Shown here in pieces: positions 11,701-23,091 of a stretch of DNA of 64,000 nucleotides. A program made the position numbers and the translations under genes. The DNA comes from Chondrosia reniformis (Eukaryota; Porifera; Demospongiae; Chondrillida; Chondrillidae). Each line of letters begins with the position of its first letter. The stretch's first letter is position 1. The DNA lies in the NCBI GenBank assembly GCA_947172415.1, contig OX359193.1, positions 3,528,501 through 3,592,500 on the forward strand, given 5' to 3'. A model generated the notes under the pieces. It had not been told where the DNA came from. It did not search any database and saw only the letters and a program-made list of their open reading frames with translations.

Positions 11701-12001
11701 CACCTTCCTCCACAGTCACAGTTAGAGTGGCTACACCACAAGAGTTAGGATCCACAAGGTTTAGTCTCGAGAGACCTTGACCTCTTCGGATTCTACTAAG
11801 TCTTGTAGTTAGTGCTACCTTTGTGGTTTTATGGTCTGGCATTGCAGCATTCCAAGCCTGGTACAACCGCTCGGCATACCCCTTTTCCATGGGCTTACTT
11901 TCTCGGTAGAGCTCCATGAGGATATTATCCCTCTGAAGGTTCCAGATCACCCCTTGGATCCTTCTCCTTCTAGAGGCACCTTGCGGTGCATCATTAACCA
12001 A
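8714..12001 (-). CDS. R4-like LINE polyprotein: RT, CCHC knuckle, RLE
   Basis: A 1095-codon open frame (the first codon in this frame after TGA is not an ATG). It copies element RNA into DNA at a nicked target. Visible order: helical module (about residues 18-70), a low-complexity linker, then RT with KPKSWSAPGPDGI (about 425), IPKKGDPKSAANYRPIACLN, motif A AWIDYEKAYDRVPH, motif B GLFQGDSLSPLLF and motif C LLYMDDLKIF (about 655). Then come the zinc knuckle C-x2-C-x8-H-x4-C (about 978-1000) and the RLE signature RPDLVVED..IIEMSVPTD (about 1075-1090). The length suits a single-ORF RLE LINE. It stops at TGA inside the RLE; the family usually continues for another 70-90 residues, and that continuation is present in frame. 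All motif residues look intact. Confidence 0.9.
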   Translation of the reverse strand: MVNDAPQGASRRRRIQGVIWNLQRDNILMELYRESKPMEKGYAERLYQAWNAAMPDHKTTKVALTTRLSRIRRGQGLSRLNLVDPNSCGVATLTVTVEEGVEAQGQGELHQVQAGTEQNGELPAVPVETPTHDYPSPRTSGNDHLKQLLGKAKDACLRKKPGDFSGRKPCGGMRFNHVDTALLQEANDWVEKEWQEGPRSAWHLNCLVYSVAMAVRGKTTNKSQPCNQGRKSDNQKGSKRQEGHISDRKAKGLRFRRLLAWLDVEIVRQQNNNPMTKRQKVLRRKLRREFHSLNLKVLIRAREQTLGKLRVWTLQERRSAERRKFQEQNHLWNTQRKFRMNGNVPTSNEAPSIEVVRDFWTKIVGTVGKVNKDEPGVKEWLKETKKRVGRTSSEGPDSIDETKLRKALKKPKSWSAPGPDGIHTFWWKALPSAQSALADVLRRVVSGDLSVPDWLTRGRTLLIPKKGDPKSAANYRPIACLNTMYKAVTAYIASELLTYTYTNDLLPMVQRAMRKGRWGCVDCLLLDQSIGLDAKIMGKPLSVAWIDYEKAYDRVPHKWVMKVLKTIKCPGWIRRSIELFSKHWATVLELRTAGKVVRSTPVKYNRGLFQGDSLSPLLFCLAIAPISQVLNRTKGYTLWHDGERNTMSHLLYMDDLKIFAGGPDKLREAMECVEKTSNAIGMRFGVRKCGTAHMQKGKVLAGPDNPKRSEESIRSLEKGTTYKYLGLEQLFEVDDSKVKACLINELRRRLHKVWSSHLNGKNAAEASNMLCASLLRYSYPVLKWTQCELPKLERMVRKIMRKYQCHHYNSAIERVNLPRSQGGRGLCSFPLDHDRAVVNLARYLHTANDPLTAIVVKHQKWLECSKQRRTVLKEARLILGSHGIELEPEMWLKTDPSQNSVREWRRVARELREAQTEMLKSNLAEKSHQGSYHRQVTNRESYVWLSEGRLRPQTEALILAAQDDVLHTRWYQNRILRNSSLLMCRECGKAMETVKHILNMCEPKGFSLYKERHDRAILIVLWRLLKEYGFKQEEPWYKLEAKPVYENRSVKILWDPSIPTDEEMKERRPDLVVEDRLCKSIFIIEMSVPTDSNIN

Positions 12002-12010
12002 ATCTAAATC

Positions 12011-12395
12011 TCAGCTACCCGTTACTTGCAGTACTCCGTCTCCTACCAAGCTCCTTTTGGCTTGGAAGGCAAGGGTTCGACCGGTCTGAGGCAAATGTGG
12101 GTATTTGCTCAGCCATTCCCGCTCTAAACGCTTTTGATAGCCACCTCTTTTGGGTTCAGATCGCTCAAAGCAATCAATTAGTGCCCTAACCATTTCCTCA
12201 GTCCATAGGGCTGGTTGGCCCGTCACGGGGACCGAAGAAGGGTTATTACATTCAGGTACATCTACCTGTGAGGCACCAGTGGAATCACCTATTCTGGTTG
12301 ACCCAGGGTTTTCTTCACCACTGGTGCACCTAGGCCACAGCCTGTCTTGAAAATTGCTATTCTCATGACGTAACGTAGCCCGGTGTAGCTGCCAG
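12011..12395 (-). CDS. N-terminal DNA-binding module of the R4-like LINE
   Basis: An open frame without an ATG from about 12395; the clearest domain starts near 12200 with LWTEEMVRALIDCFERSEP, followed by GGYQKRLEREW. The pattern W-x-E-E...GY-x-[KR]-RL-x(3)-W with basic residues after it resembles the Myb/trihelix-like N-terminal domain of R4/Dong elements. A second, diverged copy of the same pattern (IWNLQRDNILMELY...GYAERLYQAW) lies just downstream, in the start of the main frame. The frame ends with TGA at 12011-12013, and the next codon is in frame with the 1095-codon RT frame, so the two are one coding unit if TGA is read through or is a mutation. R2-type elements also lack a start ATG. 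Confidence 0.65.
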
Positions 12396-12546
12396 ACGGG
12401 GGGTTAGCCCATACTGACAGGGAGGCTGATTTAGCCACAGGATGCCACATGAGGGGCTAAGCACCCTGCTCCGTCGGGGGGGTTGAACTGGACAATACCC
12501 ATCCTCTTGTCAGCTCGGAACCACAGCCTCCAATTCCCACGACCTT

Positions 12547-12558
12547 ACTATTTGCTAC
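12547..12558. repeat. Target-site duplication, right, of R4-like LINE copy 1
   Basis: Exact copy of ACTATTTGCTAC at 8169-8180. It marks the 5' boundary of the minus-strand element. Confidence 0.85.
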
Positions 12559-14310
12559 AACTTGTGAATACAACTAGTTCATTTAACTAGAACATACAAC
12601 TAATACATGGAACTAGTACACGCAAGTAGTATATACAACCAGTACGCACAACTAGTACATACAACTAGTATATACAACTAGAAACTAGTACATACAACTA
12701 GTACACAGCTACTGCATACAACTAGTACAAAAAACTAGGACATATTATTAGTAACTACACCTACTACATATAACTAGTACATACACATATAACTAGTACA
12801 TACAACTAGTACATACAACTAGTACATACAACTAGTACATACAACTAGTTCATAAAACTAATACATACAATTAGTACATACAACTAGTATTTAGTAACTA
12901 CAACTAGAACATACAACTAGTACATAGCTAGTACATACAACTAGTACACACAACTAGTATATACAATTAGTACATACAACTACTACATACAACTACTTTA
13001 TACAGCTAGCACCTAAAAGTAGTAAATATAGCTAGTTCTAGTACATACAACTGGTACATAAAACTAGTACTTGCAACTAGTACATATAACTAGTACACAC
13101 ACCTACTACATATAACTAATACATAAAGTATAACTAGTACATAAAAATAGTACAGACAACTTGTACATAAAACTAGTACATTTAACTAGTACATTCAACT
13201 AGTATAGACACACAAATAGTATATACAATTAGTACACACAACTAGTATATACAATTAGTACATACAACTACTACATACAACTACTTTATACAGCTAGCAC
13301 CTAAAAGTAGTAAATATAGCTAGTTCTAGTACATACAACTTTTACATAAAACTAGTACTTGCAACTAGTACATATAACTAGTACACACACCTACTACATA
13401 TAACTAATACATAAAGTATAACTAGTACATAAAAATAGTACATACAACTTGTTCATAAAACTAGTACATTTAACTAGTACATACAACTAGTATAGACACG
13501 CAACTAGTACATATAATTAGTACGTACAACTAGTTCATACAACTAGTTACTAGAACATTTAACTAGTACATGCAACTAGTACATACAACTAGAACATACA
13601 ACTAGTACATCCAACTTGTTCATAAAACTAGTATATGCAACTAGTACATACAACTAGAACATACAACTAGTACATACAACTAGTACATACAACTAGTACA
13701 TGCAAATAGTACATACAACTAGTACATACAACTAGTTCCAACAACTAGTAAATATAACTTGTACTAGTACATACAACTAGTTCTTACAACTAGTACATAC
13801 AACCATGTATATAAAAGTAGTTAATACAACTAGGCCATATACCTAATGCACAGACCTAGTACATATACCTAGTACATACACATATACCTAGTACATATTA
13901 ATAGTACATACAACTAGTACTTACAGCTAGTACATACAATTAGTTCATATAAATAATACATACAACTAGTACATATACCTAGTACACAAACATATAACTA
14001 GTACATATAAATAGTACATATAGCTAGTACACATAACTAGTGCACATTACTAGTAAATATAAATTGTACATTCAAGTAGAACATACTACTAGTACATACA
14101 ACTAGTAAATACAATAAGTGTACATACAACTAATACATACAACTTTTACACACAACTAGTACATAAAACCAATTCACACACATATGACTAGTACATATAA
14201 CCAATTCATACACATATAACTAGTACATATAAGTAGTACATAAAACTAGTATATGCAACTAGTACATAGAACTATTACATAAAACTTGTATATACATGTA
14301 GTACACACAA
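12559..14310. repeat. 13-bp satellite, block 2
   Basis: About 1.75 kb of degenerate 13-mers. It contains a local duplication of about 230 bp: the stretch around 12955-13190 (CTACTTTATACAGCTAGCACC) recurs at about 13245-13480. No genes. Confidence 0.95.
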
Positions 14311-14325
14311 CTCATCTCCAGTAAG

Positions 14326-14889
14326 TACTTCATTGCTTGTGGTGACTTTAATGTTGATTTTAGTGACTCTAGCAACCACCTCTCCAAGATCTTACATGAC
14401 TTTGACCACTTACGTCTCGTATCCCAACCAATTTGCCATCCAACTCGTGTCTCTGAGAGCACCAACTCTATACTTGATTTATACCTTATCTCTCCTGATG
14501 TTCCTTATACCCAAGCCACATTGCTAGATCCTGCCATTACTGATCATTATCCAATTAGCCTCTTAACATCCTTGTCATCTCCTAAGCCTTCTCCCAAAAC
14601 TATCTCCTGCTGCTCATTTAAAAACTTTGATGCCTCCAAGTTTTTAGGTGATTTAGATCACATTTCCTGGCAGCTGATGGATACATTTGATGACATTGAC
14701 GATAAGTTTAAGGTCTTTGAAACCCTTTTTCTTGATGTTATCGATCAACATGCCCCTCTTAAGACCATAAGGGTCAAAAGCCACCCAGCCCCTTGGATTT
14801 CTAAGCCTTTCAGACGCGAAATGGACAAACGTAACAAGCTACTTAAAGCCTTCCACTCTAAACGATCCAATCACAACTGGCAACAGTAG
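14326..14889 (+). CDS. APE endonuclease C-terminal half of the CR1/L2-like LINE (partial)
   Basis: Open frame of about 187 codons ending with TAG at 14887-14889, with no start because the element is truncated at 14311. It shows the apurinic-endonuclease-like signature ACGDFNVDF, then CHPTRVSESTNSILDLYL and ITDHYPISL, which correspond to the GDFN, S..LD and SDH-P motifs of LINE APE domains that nick the target. A linker to the RT follows (PLKTIRVKSHPAPWISK, MDKRNKLLKAFH). The residues that would lie before GDFN, including the first catalytic glutamate, are absent. Confidence 0.75.
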   Translation, partial: YFIACGDFNVDFSDSSNHLSKILHDFDHLRLVSQPICHPTRVSESTNSILDLYLISPDVPYTQATLLDPAITDHYPISLLTSLSSPKPSPKTISCCSFKNFDASKFLGDLDHISWQLMDTFDDIDDKFKVFETLFLDVIDQHAPLKTIRVKSHPAPWISKPFRREMDKRNKLLKAFHSKRSNHNWQQ

Positions 14890-15261
14890 AGGACCCAAAG
14901 AAATTTCGTCACCAACTTGCAGAGACAAGCCAAATAATACCATTTCGCTCGCCTCATTTCCAATAATACTCATCCATCCACTCTTTGGAGGGCACTGAAG
15001 ACTGCCAATCCTCGTCAGTCTGCACACAAGTGGAATGCATTTGACTCTACCTACCAGGCCATTGCAGATAAATTCAATGTTCACTTTACCTCCATCTCCA
15101 GCTGTGCCTGCATCACTCTATCAGATCTATATCAACCTTCTACTGCTTCCTCGAATCCACCCACCCCAGCTTTATCCCCAACCACCGAAGACGGGTGTAA
15201 ATCATCTCTCTCAGGACTAAACATCAACAAAGGTACTGGCTCTGATGGAATACCTGCTTCC

Positions 15262-15936
15262 ATGCTCAAGCTAGCTTCTTCAGCTATCACGAAGCCCATT
15301 GGCCTTATCTATCCATTGCAATCTGGTTTTCTCCCTGGCCACTCCACCACTACATCTTTGTTATTTTGTACTGATACTTGGTCCAAAGCCCTTGATTCTG
15401 GGAAGTTTGTAGCCACTCTGTTCATCGACGTGTCTAAAGCCTTCGACACAGTAAATCACACACTTCCTCTCCGCAAACTCACCACCCTGGGTCTTGATCC
15501 ATCTACCATGCAATGGTTTAGATCCTACCTAGCCAACCGTTCCCAATTCACTCATGTGGAAGGTCATACCTCTACCTCTCGATCTCTTTTTTCAGGTGTT
15601 CCCCAAGGATCCATCCTAGGCCCTTCCCTCTTCTCGGATTTCATTAATGATTTACCTGAGACCATCACTGACTCTACCACCATCCTATTTGCCGATGACA
15701 CCACTATATTCATTGCAGGCCATGATATCTCAAATATTACCAACACCCTGCAGAACTGTCTTAACCTTGTCAATCTCTGGATGAAATCAAATGGTCTCAA
15801 GTTAAACCCTCTGAAGACCAACTCCATGCTACTCCACTCTAGTCGTAAGACTAATCTTCCACCACTTAACCTCACCTTGGATGGTCACACTATTAAGCAA
15901 AGGTCCTCGGATCGAAACGTCCTGGAAATTAATTGA
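15262..15936 (+). CDS. Reverse transcriptase palm of the CR1/L2-like LINE (partial)
   Basis: A 224-codon frame. It contains SGFLPGHSTTTSLL, motif A FIDVSKAFDTVNH, motif B SGVPQGSILGPSLF, motif C FADDTTIFIAG and the K-rich NGLKLNPLKTN segment. These are the standard RT palm motifs and the FADD box is intact. The N-terminal fingers motifs (PVS-type) are missing through an internal deletion just upstream. The frame is lost at about 15936; the thumb region resumes near 16010 in another frame. Confidence 0.85.
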   Translation: MLKLASSAITKPIGLIYPLQSGFLPGHSTTTSLLFCTDTWSKALDSGKFVATLFIDVSKAFDTVNHTLPLRKLTTLGLDPSTMQWFRSYLANRSQFTHVEGHTSTSRSLFSGVPQGSILGPSLFSDFINDLPETITDSTTILFADDTTIFIAGHDISNITNTLQNCLNLVNLWMKSNGLKLNPLKTNSMLLHSSRKTNLPPLNLTLDGHTIKQRSSDRNVLEIN

Positions 15937-16009
15937 ATCTTTCATTGTGTATTCCAGTCGCTGCGATTACGCTCAATAACTATCTATAACCAGCACCCTC
16001 CACACAGCA

Positions 16010-16417
16010 ATGAACCTTTACAGTATCACTATTAAGCAAGTTCGAGTCTACAAATTTCTTGGTATCCAAATTAATGACACCCTGATCTGTAAGGACCATA
16101 TTGACTTTATCATTTCCAAAGTTTCTCGACAGATCAACCTCTTACGAAGGCTATCTTGGTTCCTCCCAACACCCTTGAGGATTTTATTCTACAAATTCTA
16201 CATTATGCCTATCTTTGATTACTGTGATGTTGTGTGGCAGCGATGTACATCCCAGGAATCAACTAGGCTAGACCGTCTCCACCATCTAGCCATCAAAAGC
16301 ATTCTACACAAGAGTTGCTCTGACTCCGGCTCTGCTGCCAGACAACAGCTCAGGGTTACATCCTTGGAACACAGAAGACGTCGCCACTTGGCACAGCAAG
16401 TTTTCAAATCTGTCTAG
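16010..16417 (+). CDS. RT C-terminal (thumb) region of the CR1/L2-like LINE (partial)
   Basis: A 135-codon frame with VRVYKFLGIQINDTL, FIISKVSRQINLLRRL and FYIMPIFDYCDVVW, the standard post-palm sequence of CR1/L2/Jockey LINE RTs, then LDRLHHLAIKSIL. It is followed by weakly open remnants of the C-terminus to about 16640 and by the 3' UTR. Not functional alone. Confidence 0.8.
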   Translation: MNLYSITIKQVRVYKFLGIQINDTLICKDHIDFIISKVSRQINLLRRLSWFLPTPLRILFYKFYIMPIFDYCDVVWQRCTSQESTRLDRLHHLAIKSILHKSCSDSGSAARQQLRVTSLEHRRRRHLAQQVFKSV

Positions 16418-19400
16418 GGCGTACACCCCCTTATCTTAAAGAACTATTTAAACCCCCACCTACCACTACCACAGAAGAGAGAGTATATCTGACTTCAATC
16501 TTCCTCCTATGAAAACTAACATGGGTGAACAGTCCTACACCTATCGCAGCACCTCCAACTGGAGATCACTTCCTACAGATGCAAAGACAGCCTCAACCCT
16601 GGCCACATTCTCAGTGCTTGCTAGTAATTCTATAAACAGTTAACCTATTAATTAATATTAATTTATTTTATTTATTTTTATGTATTATACTCACTCCCAT
16701 TTCCTATAAATTTGGTATTTATTATTTCCTGTAGTATATCACTCTAGTTACCTCTTGTACATGACAATTAGGCCTTTTATTTTCGACCAGCTTTTCCCCC
16801 TGATTTTCTTGTTCCCATCTTACCCTATTTTTGTCATCCCCCTGGGTGCCTAGTATAGTAGCCAATGGCTAAAGGGCCTCCCCAGTCTAAATAAATAAAT
16901 TGACTTGACTTGACTAACTAGTACATACAACTAGTACATATAACTAGTACATACAAATATAACTATCATATATAAATAGTAAACATACCTAGTTCATACA
17001 ACTAGTACAAACAACTAGTACATATAACAAAAACCTAGTACATAATACTTGTACCAGAATGGGTACATAAAACTGGTGTATACAACTACTACATAAACAA
17101 GAAACTAGTACACATAACTAGTACAAAGCTAGTACATACAACTAGTATATAAATACAACTAGTAGATACAGCTAGTAGATACAAAAAGTACTTACAACTA
17201 GTACATACAACTAGTATATAAAAGTAGTAGATACAACTAGTACACCCAACTAGAACATGCAACTAGTACATTGAACTAGAAACTAGTACATACAACTACT
17301 ACAAACAACTAGAACATGCAACTAGTACATATAACTAGTACAAACACATATAACTATAACTAGTTCATAAAACTAGTACGCACAACTAGTACATACAACC
17401 AATACATACAACTAGTACATACAAAAGTAGTATATACAACTACTATATAAACAAGACACGTGTACATACAACTCGTACATAGCCAGTACATACAACTAGT
17501 TTATACATACAACTAGTACATACAAGTACTACAAACACCCAGTACCTACAACTAGTACATACAGCTAGTACATACAACTAGTACGTTAAAGTACTACTAA
17601 CAACTAGTATATACAACTAGTACCTACATAGTACCTACTATGAGTAGTTCTAGAACCTACAAATAATACATAACAGCTAGAACATACAACTACGACTGGC
17701 AAATAGTACATACAAAACGTACACACAATTAGTTCATATAACTAGTACATAAAAGTAGTACCCTCAACTGGGAGACCCAACTATTACATACAACTAGTAC
17801 ATTGAACTAGAAACTAGTACATACAACTAGTACACACAACTAATTCATAAACCTAGTACATTCAAATAGTACATAAAACTAGTACATACAACTAGTACAC
17901 ACAACTAGTACATAGAATGAGTATATACAACTAGTCCTTACAACTAGTATAAAACAACCAGTACTTACAACTATTTGTTACAACTTGTGCATACAAATAA
18001 TTCACTCAACTAGAACATACAACTAGTACATAGAAGTAGAAACTAGTACATAAAATTTGTACATTCAACTAGAAACTAGTGCATACAACTACTAAATGCA
18101 ATTAGTACATACAATTAGAAACTAGTACATGCAACTAGTACATCCAACTAGTACATTCAACTAGTACATACAACTAGAACATACAACTAGTATCTAGTAC
18201 ATACAACTAGTTCCTATCTAGTATATACCTAGTATAACTAGTAAATGAACCTACAACTAGTACAACCAACTAGTAAATACAAGTGGTACATACAACTAGT
18301 ACACACCACTAGACCATACAACTAGTACATTGAACTAGAAACTGGTACATACAACTAGTACATGGAACGAGTACATACAACTAGTACATACAACTAGTAT
18401 ATACAACTGGTACTTACAACTATTTCAAAAACTTGTACATACAACTAGTACATGATAGAAGATGCACATATATTTATTACATATAACTAGTATACAAGTT
18501 GTATCTACAACTATTAACTGTAACTAGTCCTGGTACATAAAACCAATGCATAGAAGACATTAACAAATACGTACAATTACTACTTGGAACTAGTACATAC
18601 AACTAGTACATACAATTAGTACATACAACTAGTACAAACAACTAGTTCACACAACTAGAACATACAACTAGTACATAGAACTAGAAACTAGTACATACAA
18701 CTAGTACATACAACTGGTACATACATACCGGTACATGCACATATAACTATTACATATAAAGAGTACATATACCTAGTTCATACATTTAGTACATACAACT
18801 AGTATATGCAACTATTACATATAACTTGTACACACAACAACTACATATAACTAGTACATACACATATAACTAGTATATATAAATAGTACAATCACTTAGT
18901 ACATATAACTAATACATACAACTAGTATAAAAAACTGGTACATGCAATTAGTACATAAAACTAGTACATACAAGTGGTACATACAACTAGTACACACAAC
19001 TATTAAATAGAACGAGTACATACAACAAGTTCACACAACTAGAAAATACAACTAGTACATAGAACTAGAAATCAGTACATACTATTTGTACATTCAACTA
19101 GAAACTAGTACATAAAACTAGTACATACAACTACTACATACAATTAGTATAAATAACTAGTACATATACCTAGTAAATACAGCAAGTATATACAACTAGG
19201 AGATACAACTAGTACTATCAATTATAGTACATTTAACTTGAACTAGTAAATAAAACTAGTATATACAACTAGTACAAACAACTAGTAACGAGTTCGTGCA
19301 ACTAGTACATTGAACTAGTACACACAACTTGTACATACAAGTAGTAAATGCCACTAGTACATAAAACTAGTACATACAACTAGTACAACTATTAGTGCAT

Positions 19401-22400
19401 ACGATTGGTACATACACCTAATTCTTACAAGTAGTGTACATACGACTTATACATACAACTAGTTCATTTCATCAGAACATACACATAAAACTAGTACATA
19501 TAAACAGTACATCAAACCAGTTCAAACAACTAGTATATATAACTAGTACATACAACTAGTACATAAAACTAGTACATACAACTAGTACATAAAACTAATA
19601 CATACAGCTAGTACATACAACAAGTACATACAAATAGTTCATTCAATTATATAGAACATACAATTACTACATGCAATAAGTACATACAACTAGTACTAAA
19701 AACTAGTAATTATAACTCGTGTTAGTACGTACAATTAGTGCATACAACAAGTACATGGAACTAGTAACCAGTAGATATAACTAGTACATACAACTAGTAC
19801 AAAAAAATAGTAAAAACAAACAGTAAATACAACTAGTACAAACAAATAGGACTACAACTAATACAAAGAACTAGTACACACAACTAAAACGTACAATTAG
19901 AAACTAGTAAATACAACTAGTACATACAACTAGTACAAACAATTAGTACAAACAAATATATAGTAAATACAACTACTACGTACAACTAGTACATACAACT
20001 ATTACATACAACTAGTACATACATCTAGTACATACAACTAGGACATACAACTGGTATATACAACTAGTTCAGAAAACTAGTAAATACAACTAGTACATAC
20101 AACTAGAACAATACTAGTACATACAACTAAAATATAGAACTATTATATACAATTAGTATATATAACTATTACATTCAACTAGTACATATAACTAGTACCT
20201 ACAACTAGTACATAAAACTAGTACATACAACTAGTGAAAACAACTAGTATATCAAACTGGTGCCTATACCTAGTACATGGAACTAGTAACAAGTACATAT
20301 AACTAGTACATACAAGTAGTATATACAACTAGTATATAACTAGTCCATACAAGTAGTACATACAACTAGTTCATACAATTAGAACATACAACTAATACAT
20401 ACAACTAGTACATACAACTACTCTTTACAACTAGTAAATATTAATAGTAATAGTACATACAACTAGTTAATACAAGTACTACATACAACTAGTACATACA
20501 ACTAGTACAATACAACTTTTACACACAACATGTACAGAGAACTAGTGCACATAAGTAGTACACACAACTAGTAACTACTACATACAACTAGTACATACAA
20601 CTAGTACATACAACTAGAACATACAACTAGGACATACAACTGGAATATACAACCAGTTCATATAACTAGTACTTAATACATATAACTAATACATACAATT
20701 GGCACCTACAACTACAAATAAAAATAGTACTAGTACATACAACTAGTTCAGAAAACTAGTAAATACAACTAGTACATAACTAGTACATACAACTAATATA
20801 TAGAACTATTATATACAATAAGTACATATAACTATTACATTCAACCAGTACATATAACCAGTATCTACAACTAGTACATATATCTAGTACATACAACTAG
20901 TAAAACAACTAGTACATCAAATTGGTGCCTACAACTAGTACATGGAACTGGTAACGAGTACATATGACTAGTACATTCAACTAGTACATACAACTAGTAC
21001 AAACAATTAGTACAAATAAAGAGTAAATACAACTACTACGTACAACTAGTGTATACAACTAGTACATACAACTTTTACACACAACATGTACATAGAACTA
21101 GTGCATATAAGTAGTACATACAACTAGACCATACAACTAGTAGATAGAACTAAGACATACAACTGGTGTATACAACTAGTTAAAATAACTAGTAAATACA
21201 ACTAGTTCATACAAATAGTACATACAAATAGTACATACAAGTATTACATTCAACAGGTACATGTAACTAGTTCCTACAACTAGTAAATGTAACTAGTGCT
21301 AGTACATACAACGAGCACCTACCTAGTACCTAGTATAACTAGCACTAGAACCTACAAGTAGTACATATACTAATATATGCAACTAGTATATACAACGAGT
21401 ACATATAACTAGTAGAAACAACAACCACATATAAATAGTACATATAAATAAAACGAGTATATATAAATAGTACTTATGGCTAGAACATACACATATAACT
21501 AGTACATATAAATAGTCCATACAACTATTACATTAAACTAGAACTCCTACTAGGACATGGAATTATTTCATACAATTAGTACATACATCTAGTGTATACA
21601 ACTAGTACATACAACTAGTAAAAACAACTAGGACATACACTAGTAAATATAACTAATAAATATAACCTGTATTAGTATATACAACTAGTTCATACAACTA
21701 GCACATACAACTAGTACACACAACTGGTTAATAATTAGTACATAAAACTTGTACATACAACTAGTATATGCAATTAGTACATACAACTATTACATTCAAC
21801 TAGTGCATAAAACTAGAACCTACAACTAGTAAATATAACTAGTACTAGTACATACAACTAGTACCTACTTAGTATCTAGTTTTACTAGTACTACAACTTA
21901 CAACTAGTACCTATAAGTAGTACCCAACTACTACATATATCTAGTACATACACATAAAACTGGTATTAATAAATACTACATACACTTAGTACATACAATT
22001 AGTAAATACAAATAGTACATACAACTAGTACATTCAAGTAGTACATAAAACTAGTACATACTAATATTTCACAGAACTAGTACTTAAAACTAGTACATAT
22101 AACTAGTACATAACTAGTATATACAAGTAGTACATAGAACTAGTTCAAACAATTAGAACATAAAACTACTACATACACCTAGTACATACAATTTGTACAT
22201 ATAATTAGTACATACAAATAGTACATACAACTAGACTATACAACTTTTAACTAGTACATAAAAATAGTACATACAAAGTGGACATATGAATTGTACTTAC
22301 AACTAGTAAATATAACTAGAACATACAACTAGTACCAACAACTAGTACATACAACTTGTACATTCAACTTGTACATATACCTAGTACATACAATTAGTAT

Positions 22401-22507
22401 AAACATTTAGAATATATACCAAGTACATACAACTGATACATATAAATAGTTCATACACCTAGTATATAAAACAAGTACATATAACAAGGACATACAACTT
22501 GTACCTA

Positions 22508-23091
22508 CAGCTAGTATATATAGCTAGAACTAGTACATCAACCTAGTACATTCAACTATTACTAACAACTAGTAACAGGAGCATACAAATAGTACATTGA
22601 ACTAGTACACACAGTATGCACATACTAGTAGTACATGCAACTAGTACATTTAACTTGTACATAAAATTAGTACCTCAAACTAGTACATACAACTAGTACA
22701 TTCAACAAGTAACGAGAACATACAACTAGTACATTGAACTAGTACATACAACTTGCAACCACAACTAGTACATACAAGTAGTAACTAGTACAACTAGTAC
22801 AGCTAGTACATATAGCTAGAACTAGTACATCAACCTAGTACATTCAACTATTACTAACAACTAGTAACAGGAGCATACAAATAGTACATTGAACTAGTAC
22901 ACACAATATGTACATACTAGTAGTACATGCAACTAGTACATTTAACTTGTACATAAAATTAGTACCTCAAACTAGTACATACAACTAGTACATTCAACAA
23001 GTAACGAGAACATACAACTAGTACATTGAACTAGTACATACAACTTGCAACCACAACTAGTACATACAAGTAGTAACTAGTACAATCAACT
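22508..23091. repeat. 292-bp tandem duplication in the satellite
   Basis: The stretch starting AGCTAGTA at about 22508 and passing AACAGGAGCATAC (about 22576) recurs 292 bp further on, with only a few differences (for example ACACAGTATGCA against ACACAATATGTA). It abuts and slightly overlaps the start of the larger duplication. Confidence 0.75.

Larger units (their letters stand above)
8181..12546 (-). mobile_element. R4/Dong-like RLE LINE, copy 1, near full length
   Basis: A 4.37-kb non-LTR retrotransposon lying on the minus strand between 12-bp target duplications. Layout 5' to 3': a 5' leader (12546 to about 12396) without an ATG in the main frame, an N-terminal helical DNA-binding region, RT, a CCHC knuckle, a restriction-like endonuclease (RLE) and a 3' UTR (8181-8449) whose end, ending in RC of AAACAAAAGCCTTAACGG, is shared with copy 2. 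The coding frame runs about 12395 to 8450, interrupted in frame only by TGA at 12011-12013 and 8714-8716. Clade assignment (R4/Dong rather than R2 or NeSL) rests on recognised sequence style and the paired N-terminal helical modules; it is an inference. Confidence 0.85.
14311..16915 (+). mobile_element. APE-type LINE (CR1/L2-like), 5'-truncated and decayed
   Basis: A non-LTR retrotransposon starting inside its endonuclease and ending with a 3' tail of TTGACTTGACTTGAC after TAAATAAATAAAT (about 16890-16914), a tail style seen in CR1/L2/Daphne-type LINEs. The coding parts are an APE C-terminal region, RT motifs and an RT C-terminal region, in more than one frame. An internal deletion appears to remove the first RT motifs: the reading passes from LASSAITKPIGLIYPLQ directly to SGFLPGHSTT. 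The 3' UTR fills 16418-16915. Confidence 0.85.

Noticed and set aside
8181-12546. Assignment of this LINE to R2 with rDNA targeting
   Set aside because: It sits in satellite with a 12-bp target duplication, lacks the R2 N-terminal C2H2 fingers, and has R4/Dong-like helical modules instead.
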